The position numbers were made by a program, and so were the translations under genes. A DNA stretch of 41,049 bases from Sphingobacteriales bacterium (GTDB lineage: Bacteria; Bacteroidota; Bacteroidia; Chitinophagales; Chitinophagaceae): the NCBI GenBank assembly GCA_016185185.1, contig JACPOD010000072.1, positions 1-41,049 of the forward strand. Reading direction: 5' to 3'. Numbering within the stretch: the stretch's first letter is position 1; each line of letters begins with the position of its first letter. Shown one piece after another: positions 31,702 to 40,852 of the stretch. Under the pieces are notes generated by a model, which worked only from the letters and a program-made list of their open reading frames with translations, did no database searches and had not been told where the DNA came from.

Positions 31702-32586
31702 TCAGCTCCATTCTTCTGCCTCTTTCTTTTTGAGGTTTTTATTAACACGGGTAGAAATAACAATGCCCAGCCAGTATAATAGCAATAAGGGGGCGGCAAC
31801 AATACTTAAAGTAACAATATCACCCGAAGGAGTAATAACAGCAGCGATTATAATAATTATCACAATAGCATAACGATAGGCCGACTTTAAAAAGCCCGGT
31901 GTGATCAATCCGATCTTTGTAAGGAAATAAGAAACCATTGGCATTTGAAAAGCGATGCCACAGCCGAGGATCATATCTGTAAGGTTTTCAAAATAATCAT
32001 TAAAAGTTGGCCTGTTTTCTACAATTCCTTTTGTACCCATATTATACGAAAAAAGAAAGTTGGTAGTATATGGGGTTAAAATGTAATAACCGAATATACA
32101 ACCAAGCAGGAAAAAGAAGGTTACCCAAAAGACGATACCACGGGTATATTTCAATTCATTTTCCTTTAATGCCGGACGAACAAATTTCCACACCTGGTAT
32201 AATACATAAGGAAACGCAATAATAAAACCAAGTGTCATTGCCAGGTTGATACTCCCATAAAAGGCACCACCCAAAGTGGTATATTGTAAGTGCGGATTAA
32301 TGGGTGGCATACAAAGTGAATCACCCATGTTGAGTTTATGACTCAAATCACATATCCAGCGATAAGTAACAAAATTATTGTTTAATGGTGCGGCTATAAT
32401 ATGATCGAAAATCCAGTCTATGTATATAAAACAAACTACCGCTGCAATAGCAATAGCAATAGCAGAGCGAACAATATTCCACCGCAGTTCTTCCAGGTGA
32501 TCAATAAAGCTCATTTCGGCTTTGCCGTTGCGGTCACCACGGATGCGGTTAAAAAATGATTTCCTTTCCTGTGCGTCTGTTGCCAC
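31702..32586 (-). CDS. tatC: Sec-independent protein translocase TatC
   Basis: 294-residue inner-membrane receptor of the twin-arginine translocation system, which recognises Tat signal peptides of folded proteins. Six membrane segments; the cytoplasmic N-terminal motif FIDHLEELRWNIVRS (27-41), PYVLYQVWKFVRPAL after the second helix, and the Glu in NDYFENLT are visible. A long periplasmic loop 1 with CDLSHKLNMGDSLCMPP contains two Cys that may pair. The start is a GTG at 32586 (MATDAQERK), preceded by a -7-like TACATTTG (complement of 32605-32612). TatA is not adjacent. A Tat-signal DsrE-like protein is encoded elsewhere in the window. Confidence 0.93.
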   Translation of the reverse strand: MATDAQERKSFFNRIRGDRNGKAEMSFIDHLEELRWNIVRSAIAIAIAAVVCFIYIDWIFDHIIAAPLNNNFVTYRWICDLSHKLNMGDSLCMPPINPHLQYTTLGGAFYGSINLAMTLGFIIAFPYVLYQVWKFVRPALKENELKYTRGIVFWVTFFFLLGCIFGYYILTPYTTNFLFSYNMGTKGIVENRPTFNDYFENLTDMILGCGIAFQMPMVSYFLTKIGLITPGFLKSAYRYAIVIIIIIAAVITPSGDIVTLSIVAAPLLLLYWLGIVISTRVNKNLKKKEAEEWS

Positions 32587-32645
32587 GGTTTAAAAAATTG
32601 ATTGCAAATGTAACGTTTAAACCCGAAGATAGGGTGAATGATTGG

Positions 32646-35600
32646 TTAAGTTCCGGCGGCCGTTACGTTGCCGGTACGTTTGAGTTTGCCCCAGCCCTGC
32701 AACTCACCTTTTAATGCTTTACGGAAGGATTTTATCAATACATAATACATCAGCTGGCGGTAGATAAAACGCTGGGGTATGATCCAGAATAATTTTTTAT
32801 AATCTTCTTTTTCAAAGGCAAAGGCAAGGGCTGCCCCTGCCATATCCACCAAAGTAAATACGAGATAATACAGGAGAATATGAGCCACACTGGCCTGTAC
32901 AATTCCCAATGCAGCAATAACAATACTGCTCAATAAGATCAGGTCGGCCAGCGGAGCAAGGAATGGTAATATCATCTGGAAGACGAGGATATTAGGCATG
33001 GATACCATTCCGTAGTTTTTATATTTTGGATTAAATGCTGTATCCCTGTGTTTCCAGAAGCATTGCATTACTCCAAAGCTCCAGCGGAAACGTTGTTTTA
33101 AAAACATAGAAACAGATTCAGGTGCTTCTGTATAAGAAAGTGCAGCAGTACAGTTGCGGATGATATAACCACAGCGCAGCATACGCATGGTAAGATCACA
33201 ATCTTCTGCCAGTGTATCCATGGTAAAATAGCCAGCATCAGCAATAGCCTGCTTGCGAAAAGCACCAATCGCTCCCGGAACTACAGTGATACAATTCAGC
33301 AGATCAAAGGCACGGCGATCAAAATTTTGTGCGGTGATATATTCAATACTTTGCCATTTGGTAAGCAGGTTAATTTCATTCCCCACTTTTACATTACCAG
33401 CAACAGCACCTACGTCTTCGGAACTAAAACGTTTCATCAGTTCGGTAACGGCATCCTGTCTTAACTGTGTATCGGCATCAATACAAACAACAAATTCAGC
33501 GGTACTTAAATTGATGCCATAATTTAACGCAGTTGCTTTGCCTCCGTTAGGTTTGGTAAATGTTTTTACTTTGTGATGATCTTTAAAGGCTGAAGATGCT
33601 TTTTCATAAGTACTGTCCTTTGAGCCATCGTCCACAACAATTATATCAAAATTGGGATAATCCTGTTTTAGTAAACTTTCAATGGTGCGGACAATATTTA
33701 TTTCTTCATTATAAGCCGGAACAATAATACTTACCAACGGTAAACCAGATGGAAGTGAATAAACGGCACCAGCTTCTTTTCTTTTTTGCAAAGCAGCTAA
33801 TACTGCCATCATAAGCATTCGTCCTACGGAAAGAAAAATGCCTACAATAAACAAAGCAAAAAGAATATGCCCGCCCCAGTAAGCGAATTCAGCTAAAAAG
33901 AAATTTAGTTTTATAAGCCAGCCATCTCTTGAAGGAGGTACAACAGGCATCACATCATCTTTTGTTTTTCCCATTAAGTCGGCTACCGTGGTAAACACAT
34001 ACCCTTTTTGTTTGCAGTATTCAATTATGCGTGGTAATGCTTCAACAGTGGCTTGCCTTGATTCTCCGCCGGCATCATGCAGTAAAATAATACTCGCATT
34101 TCTGGCAGTATCATCTACCATTCTGATGGTACGGTAATAGATACTATCTGCACTCACTCCTTTTTGCCAGTCGTTAGGGTCAATGCTTTCATTGACGGTT
34201 AAATAATTTTCATCCCTGCTGCGGGCAATAGGTTCCAGCTCTTCATAGGTTCGGGGTTCAGCATCTGCATTGTATGGAGCACGGAATAAAATAGTGGAAC
34301 GACCGGTAATACTTTCTATCAATAAACGGGTGAGTTTCATTTCCAACTGAGCTCTTTCAGGACTCATCTTGGCAATATTGTTATGGGTGAATGTATGATT
34401 GCCAATTTCATACCCGTCTTTGTATATTCTTCGAAGAATCGGAATATTACTTTCTCCCTGTAATCCGACAATAAAAAAAGTAGCCGGTACTTTTTCCTTT
34501 TCCAGTATATCTAAAATCTTTGGGGTGTATTCAGCACTAGGCCCGTCATCAAAAGTAAGAATGAGTTTATGCCCTTTTCCTTTGGTAGTATCTTCTCCAA
34601 ACCGTTGTATAATATAGCCGGAAGGCAGGTCAATATATTTTTGTTCTGCAATTAGTTGATCAACAGTGTCAATTTCAAAATTTATTTTACCTCTTTGCGG
34701 AGAATGTATAATATCAAGCACCTCACCCGAAGTAGGATAGGTTACATTATCGGGAATGATGGGAACATATGCTAATGAATTAAAATCAAAGGGCTGTGTT
34801 TCCAGGGCATCATTACTTAAATCTCTTTCATAAAATTTCCATATACGTTTATCTTCTCTCCCTAATACCCACAGTGAAGTTCCTGCTGTAGCATATTCGT
34901 CGCTAAAACGAATAATGTTAAAAGTAGTGGCTGCATCTGTAAACCATACTTCATGATTTATTTTTACTGGCTTGCCCTCGTCGGTTGTTGTTTCGGCAGA
35001 ATAACTGTAATGGAGGTTGTACGTATCATTATCAAAATCAATTTGGGCATTGATAAGTTTTGCCTGGTTAATAGCGTCAAAATAAGAAATACTTTTGCTA
35101 TCACCGTTACTGGCCCAGTCGTAACCAAAACCCGCAACTCCCAGAATAATTTTTTCTAAAGGAATTTCTTTTGCTGCATTATCCAGTGCCTCTTCTACCC
35201 ATTTTTGACTGCTAATTGGACCAGGAGATGACGGAGGGGCAAATTGATCATAAGCCATCAGGATAATATAATCAGCATATTCCGAAATATGCTTATAATC
35301 ATAATCATTATCCGAAGGCGGAACGTCTATTGTAATGGTAAGATTCTTTTTTCCAAATACTTCTTTAAGGTCTTTTATAAAATCGACCAGGGCACTACTG
35401 CTTTTTTCTTTCAGCTCCTCAAAATCTATATTTATTCCCTGTAGCTGATAAAAGGAAAGCGTATCGGCTAACTGGTTTATAAAATCCGTTCTTTTGTTTT
35501 TGTCGGTAAGTAAAGGATGAACAAGGTTGCCGTCAAAATCCTGCTTTGCTTTTGAAGAATTAAAATTCGTAAGCATCGGAAGGATGTCGAGCTTATATTC

Positions 35601-36104
35601 TCTCATCAGGTTTAACCCGGCAGTATCAATACGTATATTTAGCTTTCCGGTTAATGTGTCAATAAAAAACCATTCAGGGAAAATGGTATTGAGTTTATCT
35701 CCATTTTTTTCCAGTGATCTGTACGACTCACTGTTAGGTCTCCAGGCAGTATAAAAAGCGGACCTGATATAGGGTATTTTTTTTGGTGTATGTTCTTTGC
35801 CTTTTAACTTATTAAGTGAATCCTCTTTCTCCTTCTTCGCCAAAAAATCTTTTATACCCTTATACTTTTTATTTTCTTTTGATGTAAGCGTTAAAGGTTT
35901 AGACGGGTCAAGTGTATTCGCATACTCTCTTCCTTTTTCTTCCAGGTTGGGAATAGATGGGGTAGCTCCCCTGATCAACGCAAAAATCAATACCAGCAGA
36001 AAAAAAAGAAATATCATCAGCAAAACACGGAAACTCCATTTAAGCCTGCGCCAGCGGGACGGGTTATCGGTTTGGAAAATTTGCTGCGTGTGGTTACTCA
36101 TCAT
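32646..36104 (-). CDS. GH18 - NodB deacetylase - GT2 trifunctional envelope protein
   Basis: 1152-residue membrane protein combining three enzymes. TM helix at ~26-46. A GH18-like domain (~112-440) with GINIDFE (catalytic Glu ~229) and YIILMAYDQF. A NodB polysaccharide deacetylase (~510-715) with TFDDGP (517-522), metal ligands in NHTFTHNN (His ~570, ~574), RAPYNAD and LLHDAGG. TM helices ~740-770. A processive GT2 domain (~788-1010) with VSIIVPAYNEE, VVDDGS, DAD (~876-878), AED and QRFRW (1004-1008). C-terminal TM helices. The likely job is synthesis, de-N-acetylation and trimming of a beta-linked hexosamine exopolysaccharide, like PgaA-D in one chain. I start at ATG 36104; a TACCTTTG -7 box (complement of 36112-36119) excludes the GTG at 36110. 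Confidence 0.88.
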   Translation of the reverse strand: MMSNHTQQIFQTDNPSRWRRLKWSFRVLLMIFLFFLLVLIFALIRGATPSIPNLEEKGREYANTLDPSKPLTLTSKENKKYKGIKDFLAKKEKEDSLNKLKGKEHTPKKIPYIRSAFYTAWRPNSESYRSLEKNGDKLNTIFPEWFFIDTLTGKLNIRIDTAGLNLMREYKLDILPMLTNFNSSKAKQDFDGNLVHPLLTDKNKRTDFINQLADTLSFYQLQGINIDFEELKEKSSSALVDFIKDLKEVFGKKNLTITIDVPPSDNDYDYKHISEYADYIILMAYDQFAPPSSPGPISSQKWVEEALDNAAKEIPLEKIILGVAGFGYDWASNGDSKSISYFDAINQAKLINAQIDFDNDTYNLHYSYSAETTTDEGKPVKINHEVWFTDAATTFNIIRFSDEYATAGTSLWVLGREDKRIWKFYERDLSNDALETQPFDFNSLAYVPIIPDNVTYPTSGEVLDIIHSPQRGKINFEIDTVDQLIAEQKYIDLPSGYIIQRFGEDTTKGKGHKLILTFDDGPSAEYTPKILDILEKEKVPATFFIVGLQGESNIPILRRIYKDGYEIGNHTFTHNNIAKMSPERAQLEMKLTRLLIESITGRSTILFRAPYNADAEPRTYEELEPIARSRDENYLTVNESIDPNDWQKGVSADSIYYRTIRMVDDTARNASIILLHDAGGESRQATVEALPRIIEYCKQKGYVFTTVADLMGKTKDDVMPVVPPSRDGWLIKLNFFLAEFAYWGGHILFALFIVGIFLSVGRMLMMAVLAALQKRKEAGAVYSLPSGLPLVSIIVPAYNEEINIVRTIESLLKQDYPNFDIIVVDDGSKDSTYEKASSAFKDHHKVKTFTKPNGGKATALNYGINLSTAEFVVCIDADTQLRQDAVTELMKRFSSEDVGAVAGNVKVGNEINLLTKWQSIEYITAQNFDRRAFDLLNCITVVPGAIGAFRKQAIADAGYFTMDTLAEDCDLTMRMLRCGYIIRNCTAALSYTEAPESVSMFLKQRFRWSFGVMQCFWKHRDTAFNPKYKNYGMVSMPNILVFQMILPFLAPLADLILLSSIVIAALGIVQASVAHILLYYLVFTLVDMAGAALAFAFEKEDYKKLFWIIPQRFIYRQLMYYVLIKSFRKALKGELQGWGKLKRTGNVTAAGT

Positions 36105-36111
36105 TGCCACT

Positions 36112-36119
36112 CAAAGGTA
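36112..36119 (-). promoter_or_regulatory. candidate -7 element of the GH18-NodB-GT2 gene
   Basis: Minus-strand TACCTTTG matches TAnnTTTG and ends seven bases before the ATG at 36104. The nearest TTTG upstream is 29 bases away, too far for a canonical -33. Confidence 0.4.
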
Positions 36120-36448
36120 TTGTATAAAAGAGAATGAAGGGTAATCCTCAAATTTAGCAGGAGCCCTTCATTCAGGAGTTAACCGACCGACAGCATTTTA
36201 TCGACAGAGAAAATATTTTTTACAGACAGTTAAATTTCCGGTGTAAAGTTGATGCTGAAATGTTCTATTCAAAAATTTACAGGGCAGATTAACGTACAAA
36301 TAACGTATGTTAAGTAAAAAAAGGTTGTTAACGAAGCCTTTACATAGTTTATGCTTTAATTAAAAGTTCCAGTGTGAACTTTGTGTCAACTTTTCCTGCC
36401 CGACAGCATCGCAGTGAAAAGTCCTATCATCAAGAGTTAACCCCTTTT
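36120..36448. other. divergent intergenic region with imperfect inverted repeat
   Basis: About 330 bases between divergent genes. It contains TTAACGTAC (36289-36297) and GTATGTTAA (36305-36313), an inverted repeat with one mismatch that also holds two AACGTA direct repeats. GAACTTTG near 36375 is a near-match to a -7 box for mprF. No ORF or RNA gene was recognised. Confidence 0.4.
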
Positions 36449-39037
36449 ATGAACAACAAATGGTTTCATAAAACCACTGCTTTTATTCAAAAACTTTACT
36501 GGAAGGAGATCCTGGCGGTATTGCTTTTATTCATCGCTGTATATTTCTTCCGGCATGAACGGCACGAGTTGAAGGCAATCGGCACTCACATTCAAAATGC
36601 CGATAAACTATGGGTAAGCTTTGGACTCATATTAACGGCAATTTATATATTGTTACAGGCTGCCATGTATATGTCGGCATTTGCAGCGGTAAATGCCAAT
36701 CTTCATTGGTTTACTGCTGTTGAGTTATTTCTCAAACGAAACTTGTTGAGTATTTTTTTACCGGCAGGTGGTGTAAGTGCATTAGCGTATTCCCCAGCCA
36801 GCCTCCGCAAAACGCATATAACAAAAATACAAGTACACCAGGCATCAGCTATTTATGCATTTGCCGGAATGTCAACAGTGTTTATTGTCGGGTTACCGGT
36901 ATTGGTGTTTGCCATGTTTTATTCAGGCAATATGCAAAAGGCATGGATAGGAATTTTGCTGGTGGCGGTATTGCTGGCATCTTTAATTGGCATTACTGTT
37001 TCATTGCAAAAGAGAGCAGTTGTTTATCGCTTTCTTACAAAAAGATTTCCATCATGGGTGAAGCGGATTGACGAATTGTTTTTAGTAAATGTAAATTCCA
37101 AAAAAATTCTGCTGAGTATTTTGTTTTCGGTTGGTGTTGAATTGTGCGGCATTTTTCATTTATACATTGCCATGAAGGCATTACATGAACCGGCGGCGCT
37201 ATCTGCAGCCAGTATCGCCTATATAGTTTCTATTGTTTTAATGGTGATATCACCTTTTCTTCGTGGATTAGGTGCGGTTGAATTATCACTGGTTTATATA
37301 TTATCAACTTTTGGTTATACAGAACAGCATGGACTGGCCATTTCCGTATTATATCGTTTGTTTGAATTTTGGCTACCCTTAGCAGCAGGCATTATAGCTT
37401 TTGCTATGAAGGGAAGACAGTTGTTTATGCGATTAATGCCAGCCCTCATGATCTTTATTTTAGGGGTAGTAAATATTTTATCGGTAGTTACTCCACCTAT
37501 TGCTGAACGTTTAAAACTGGCAAAAGAATTCTTACCGGTATCATCCATTCATGCCTCTAACTTACTGGTGATATTTATTGGAGCAGCTTTGTTTATCACC
37601 GCAGCATTTTTGATTCGTGGTTTTCGTTCAGCATGGATTATTGCACTGGTGCTGGCTATACTCTCATTGGTAGGTCACCTTACCAAAGCATTGGATTACG
37701 AAGAAGCGATAATTGCTTTTATTGCTATTGTCGTTTTATTATTTACATCAAAAGAATATCGTACCAAAAGTAACCCACGGTTAGTACGACTGGGCATATC
37801 CACGGCATTATTGGTGTTTGTGGCAGTATTTATTTTCGGGACTGTTGGATTTTATTTCATTGACGTACGGCATTTTGGTGTTGATTTTACCTGGAAACAA
37901 TCGCTGGGCTATGCAGCCGGAAGTTTTTTGTTGCTGCAAAATCCAACACTGCATCCCGTTACCCGTTTTGGCCGAGAGTTTATGGTGATGATCAGTGCAC
38001 TGGGTTTTTTATCCTGGGGTTTCTTTTTTTATACATTGATCAGGCCGTACATTTTTCATCATTCTACCAGCAATCAATCATTAGAGAAAGCAAAGTTTTA
38101 TTTATCTCAATATGGTTCTTCGGCAGTGGATTTTTTTAAAGTATATCCCGATAAGTTATTGTTTATATCAAATGAATGGGAAGGGTTTATCGCTTACCGC
38201 ATTGCCAATGGTTTTGCTATTGTACTGGAAGAACCTGTTAGTGCCGGGAACAGGAAAACAGATATACTAAAAGATTTTGAACAGCATTGCCGCCGCATGG
38301 GTTTAAAAACAGCCTTCTATCGGGTAGATGAAAACAGCATGCATTTTTTTGAATCACTCAATAAAAAAAAATTATTTATTGGACAGGAAGCGATTGTGGA
38401 TGTAACTGAATTTAAACTGGAAGGGAAAGACCGAAAGTCCTTACGCAATGGATTAAACAGTTTACAAAAAAAAGGATACACTACCATTTTGAGTAAAGCA
38501 CCACAATCAATAGAATTACTGGAAGAATTAAAAATAGTTTCAGATGAATGGTTAATAAACTATGATAAAGCAGAACTGATATTTTCGCAGGGTATGTTTG
38601 ATGCGGGGCAATTACAGGTTCAGGATATTATTTTAGTAAGGGATGAAACCAATAAAGTAGTTGCTTTTTTAAATATCATTCCTGATTTTACGCCGGAAGA
38701 ATGTACCTATGATATGATCCGTAAAACCGCTGATGCTCCCGGCGGTTGCATGGATGCATTGATTGTTGAACTGATCAATTATGCCAAAGAAAATAACCTG
38801 CGGTACATCAATCTTGGATTAGTGCCTATGACTGGTTTTGAAAAACCTGATTCAACAGCTGAGCGAATAGTGAAATTTGCGGCAGAAAAAATTAAACGCT
38901 ACCGTCACTACAGGGGGCAACGTAGTTTTAAAGAAAAATATGCCAGTGAATGGCTTAATAAATATTTGGTTTACGAAAACGATTTTGACCTCATTCGTTT
39001 ACCAGCTGCTTTGAATAAAGTAATGCAACCCGAATAA
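36449..39037 (+). CDS. mprF: MprF-like lysylphosphatidylglycerol synthase/flippase
   Basis: 862-residue bifunctional membrane protein. The N-terminal ~520 residues hold about 13-14 hydrophobic segments with the flippase-like core (LLSIFLPAGGVSALAYSPASL, ISPFLRGLGAVELSLVYIL). The C-terminal ~330 residues (from ~535) form the cytosolic aminoacyl-tRNA:lipid transferase domain (DUF2156): KDRKSLRNGLNSLQKKGY, CTYDMIRKTADAPGGCMDALIVELI, INLGLVPMTGF, RGQRSFKEKYASEW. It adds lysine, or another amino acid or acceptor lipid, to membrane lipid and lowers negative surface charge, giving resistance to cationic peptides. Start at ATG 36449; the GTG 25 codons upstream is not family-like. The stop overlaps the next start by one base (TAATG), so it was coupled to the virJ-like gene. 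Confidence 0.88.
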   Translation: MNNKWFHKTTAFIQKLYWKEILAVLLLFIAVYFFRHERHELKAIGTHIQNADKLWVSFGLILTAIYILLQAAMYMSAFAAVNANLHWFTAVELFLKRNLLSIFLPAGGVSALAYSPASLRKTHITKIQVHQASAIYAFAGMSTVFIVGLPVLVFAMFYSGNMQKAWIGILLVAVLLASLIGITVSLQKRAVVYRFLTKRFPSWVKRIDELFLVNVNSKKILLSILFSVGVELCGIFHLYIAMKALHEPAALSAASIAYIVSIVLMVISPFLRGLGAVELSLVYILSTFGYTEQHGLAISVLYRLFEFWLPLAAGIIAFAMKGRQLFMRLMPALMIFILGVVNILSVVTPPIAERLKLAKEFLPVSSIHASNLLVIFIGAALFITAAFLIRGFRSAWIIALVLAILSLVGHLTKALDYEEAIIAFIAIVVLLFTSKEYRTKSNPRLVRLGISTALLVFVAVFIFGTVGFYFIDVRHFGVDFTWKQSLGYAAGSFLLLQNPTLHPVTRFGREFMVMISALGFLSWGFFFYTLIRPYIFHHSTSNQSLEKAKFYLSQYGSSAVDFFKVYPDKLLFISNEWEGFIAYRIANGFAIVLEEPVSAGNRKTDILKDFEQHCRRMGLKTAFYRVDENSMHFFESLNKKKLFIGQEAIVDVTEFKLEGKDRKSLRNGLNSLQKKGYTTILSKAPQSIELLEELKIVSDEWLINYDKAELIFSQGMFDAGQLQVQDIILVRDETNKVVAFLNIIPDFTPEECTYDMIRKTADAPGGCMDALIVELINYAKENNLRYINLGLVPMTGFEKPDSTAERIVKFAAEKIKRYRHYRGQRSFKEKYASEWLNKYLVYENDFDLIRLPAALNKVMQPE

Positions 39038-39469
39038 TGAAGTTTAAATTATTATACATTTTTTTGTTTACCTCTTTGTGTTTAAAGGCGCAGACAGATA
39101 TTAGTACACTGCCCACTAAAATTATTGCCAGCAATAAAGACACTGCAAAGCCTGTGCTATTGTACATCAGTGGTGATGGAGGATGGAATTACACACCAGG
39201 TGCTCTTATCTCCTTCACCCAAAACAGATTTTGAAATACATATTTCTGAAATGCTGGGCTATCGCCGTAAAAATGGGATGAGTGTGGTGGATGAAATCAA
39301 TAAGATAACAGCCTGCCACTTTCTTTTTTTATTTGGAGAAGAAGATGACGATTTTCCAATGAATGAGATAAAGATTAAAAACTATAAAAACAGTACACTC
39401 CCCGGCGGACATCATTTTGATAACAATGTAAATGAGGTGGTTAGTAAAATAGAACAGGAAACAAAGTAA
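39037..39469 (+). pseudogene. virJ: VirJ/AcvB-family hydrolase, disrupted by internal deletion
   Basis: The reading begins with a signal peptide (to about residue 19) and the VirJ-type strand PVLLYISGDGGWNYTP in one frame, which stops at 39232. A second frame then continues from about 39197 with VLLSPSPKTDFEIHISEMLGY, HFLFLFGEEDDDFP and LPGGHHFDNNVNEVV, the C-terminal half of the same family. The middle part, including the GxSxG nucleophile, is absent, and the two halves are in different frames. Together they cover about 140 codons against roughly 220-240 for a complete single-domain VirJ. Family members such as AcvB hydrolyse lysyl-phosphatidylglycerol, so its place right after mprF makes sense. 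A real deletion or an assembly error could both explain it. Confidence 0.8.
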
Positions 39470-39575
39470 TCATCATTAATTTTACAGGAGCAGGTTAACA
39501 TGCACTTAACCAAATGCGGTATGTGTTTCGTTAAATACTTTGCAACTTTGTATATCCGAACCGATAAATTATTAC

Positions 39576-40841
39576 ATGCGTTCAAAAGTACTCAGGCTGA
39601 TAATGATTCTGCTCACTGTGGTGATGGGAGTAATACTGGTATTCCAGCTGGTATGGTTAAGCCGGGTATATTCCTTCGAGAAACAACAGTTTCATGTTAA
39701 TGTGGTCAGGGTTATGAATGGTATTTACGAAGATTTTGACTGGGCTAATTACGGCTCTGCTACAAAAGAAAGTATAGAAAAAATTGATGACAGAACTTAT
39801 TTAATGCGGGTGGATTCACTGCCAGCATATGACGTACTGGAAAGGGATGTGCAAAAAGAATTTAACGACTTTTCATTACAAACAGAATCCTGCGTTGCAG
39901 TTTATGACGTTAAAGAAAACAAGTTCAATTTTAAAACCTGTTTATTTACTCCGGGAAAAGAAGATGTAGCAAAAAGTTTAGCAGCCATGCCTGTTGAGAA
40001 AAGAAATTTTGATTACATTATGCTTTCATTTCCTCACAGGGATTCTTATTTAATAGGACAGCTAAGTTTCTGGATCGTAAGCAGCTTGTTGCTTTTGATA
40101 ACGTTAATAGGGTTGGCCGTAAGTCTTTTCTATTTATATCGTCAAAGATTTTTGTATGAAGTGCAAAAAGACTTTGTAAATAATTTCACCCACGAATTTA
40201 AAACACCACTGGCCGTAATGAAGATCACCTGTGATACAATGGTGGATGATAATATACGCAAACAACCGGAGCGGATGGCGAAATATGCGGACATAATGGG
40301 TAAACAGGTAGAACATTTGCAAAAGCAGGTTGATAAATTGTTAAGTGTTGCTTATTTGGAAGAGCATAAAACTTTGCCGCTTGAAAAAGAACAATTTTCC
40401 ATTAATGAAATTATAAAACAGGCAGTGGCAAAAGTGGAACCATTGATTGAATCAAAAAATGCTAAAATGGATTTTAAACTGAGTGAGGATGAACTTTCTA
40501 TTCATGCGGATAAAGCACACCTGGAACAGGCTGTTATTAACCTGATTGAAAATGGTTTAAAATATTCCAATGAACCGCACTTGATGATTGAGTCGGGAAA
40601 AGAAGCTGAAAATTATTTTTTTGCTGTTAGAGATAATGGAATAGGAATCGATTCCAAATACCAGAAAGATATCTTTAAAAAATTCTTCCGTGTTCCTACG
40701 GGTGATGTGCACAATGTAAAAGGTTTTGGGCTGGGCCTGGATTTTGTTAAAAAAGTAATAGATGCACATCATGGAAAAATATCAGTAAACAGTATACAGG
40801 GTATAGGTACCGAATTTAAAATTGTATTACCGGCACAGTAA
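39576..40841 (+). CDS. sensor histidine kinase (RprX-like)
   Basis: 421-residue membrane sensor kinase. TM helices at ~8-29 and ~165-188 enclose a periplasmic domain of ~135 residues. The dimerisation/phosphoacceptor region has His 206 in NNFTHEFKTPLAVMK. The ATPase domain shows the N box EQAVINLIENGLKYS, G1 VRDNGIGID, the F box IFKKFFRV and G2 GFGLGLDFVKKVI. No HAMP domain is evident. The arrangement and sequence resemble RprX of Bacteroides. I start at ATG 39576; the open frame before it begins with TTG inside a promoter-like region (CAACTTTG, 39543-39550). Its partner response regulator follows after 11 bases. The signal is unknown; the nearby mprF suggests envelope stress, as inference only. 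Confidence 0.9.
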   Translation: MRSKVLRLIMILLTVVMGVILVFQLVWLSRVYSFEKQQFHVNVVRVMNGIYEDFDWANYGSATKESIEKIDDRTYLMRVDSLPAYDVLERDVQKEFNDFSLQTESCVAVYDVKENKFNFKTCLFTPGKEDVAKSLAAMPVEKRNFDYIMLSFPHRDSYLIGQLSFWIVSSLLLLITLIGLAVSLFYLYRQRFLYEVQKDFVNNFTHEFKTPLAVMKITCDTMVDDNIRKQPERMAKYADIMGKQVEHLQKQVDKLLSVAYLEEHKTLPLEKEQFSINEIIKQAVAKVEPLIESKNAKMDFKLSEDELSIHADKAHLEQAVINLIENGLKYSNEPHLMIESGKEAENYFFAVRDNGIGIDSKYQKDIFKKFFRVPTGDVHNVKGFGLGLDFVKKVIDAHHGKISVNSIQGIGTEFKIVLPAQ

Positions 40842-40852
40842 AATTTATTATT

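Noticed and set aside
36374..36448. GTG-started N-terminal extension of MprF
   Set aside because: The extra 25 residues are not family-like and lie in promoter-like DNA; the ATG at 36449 begins a normal MprF N-terminus.
39037..39469. Two separate small genes of 65 and 114 codons
   Set aside because: The two frames are the N- and C-terminal halves of one VirJ-like protein, so a single disrupted gene is the simpler reading.
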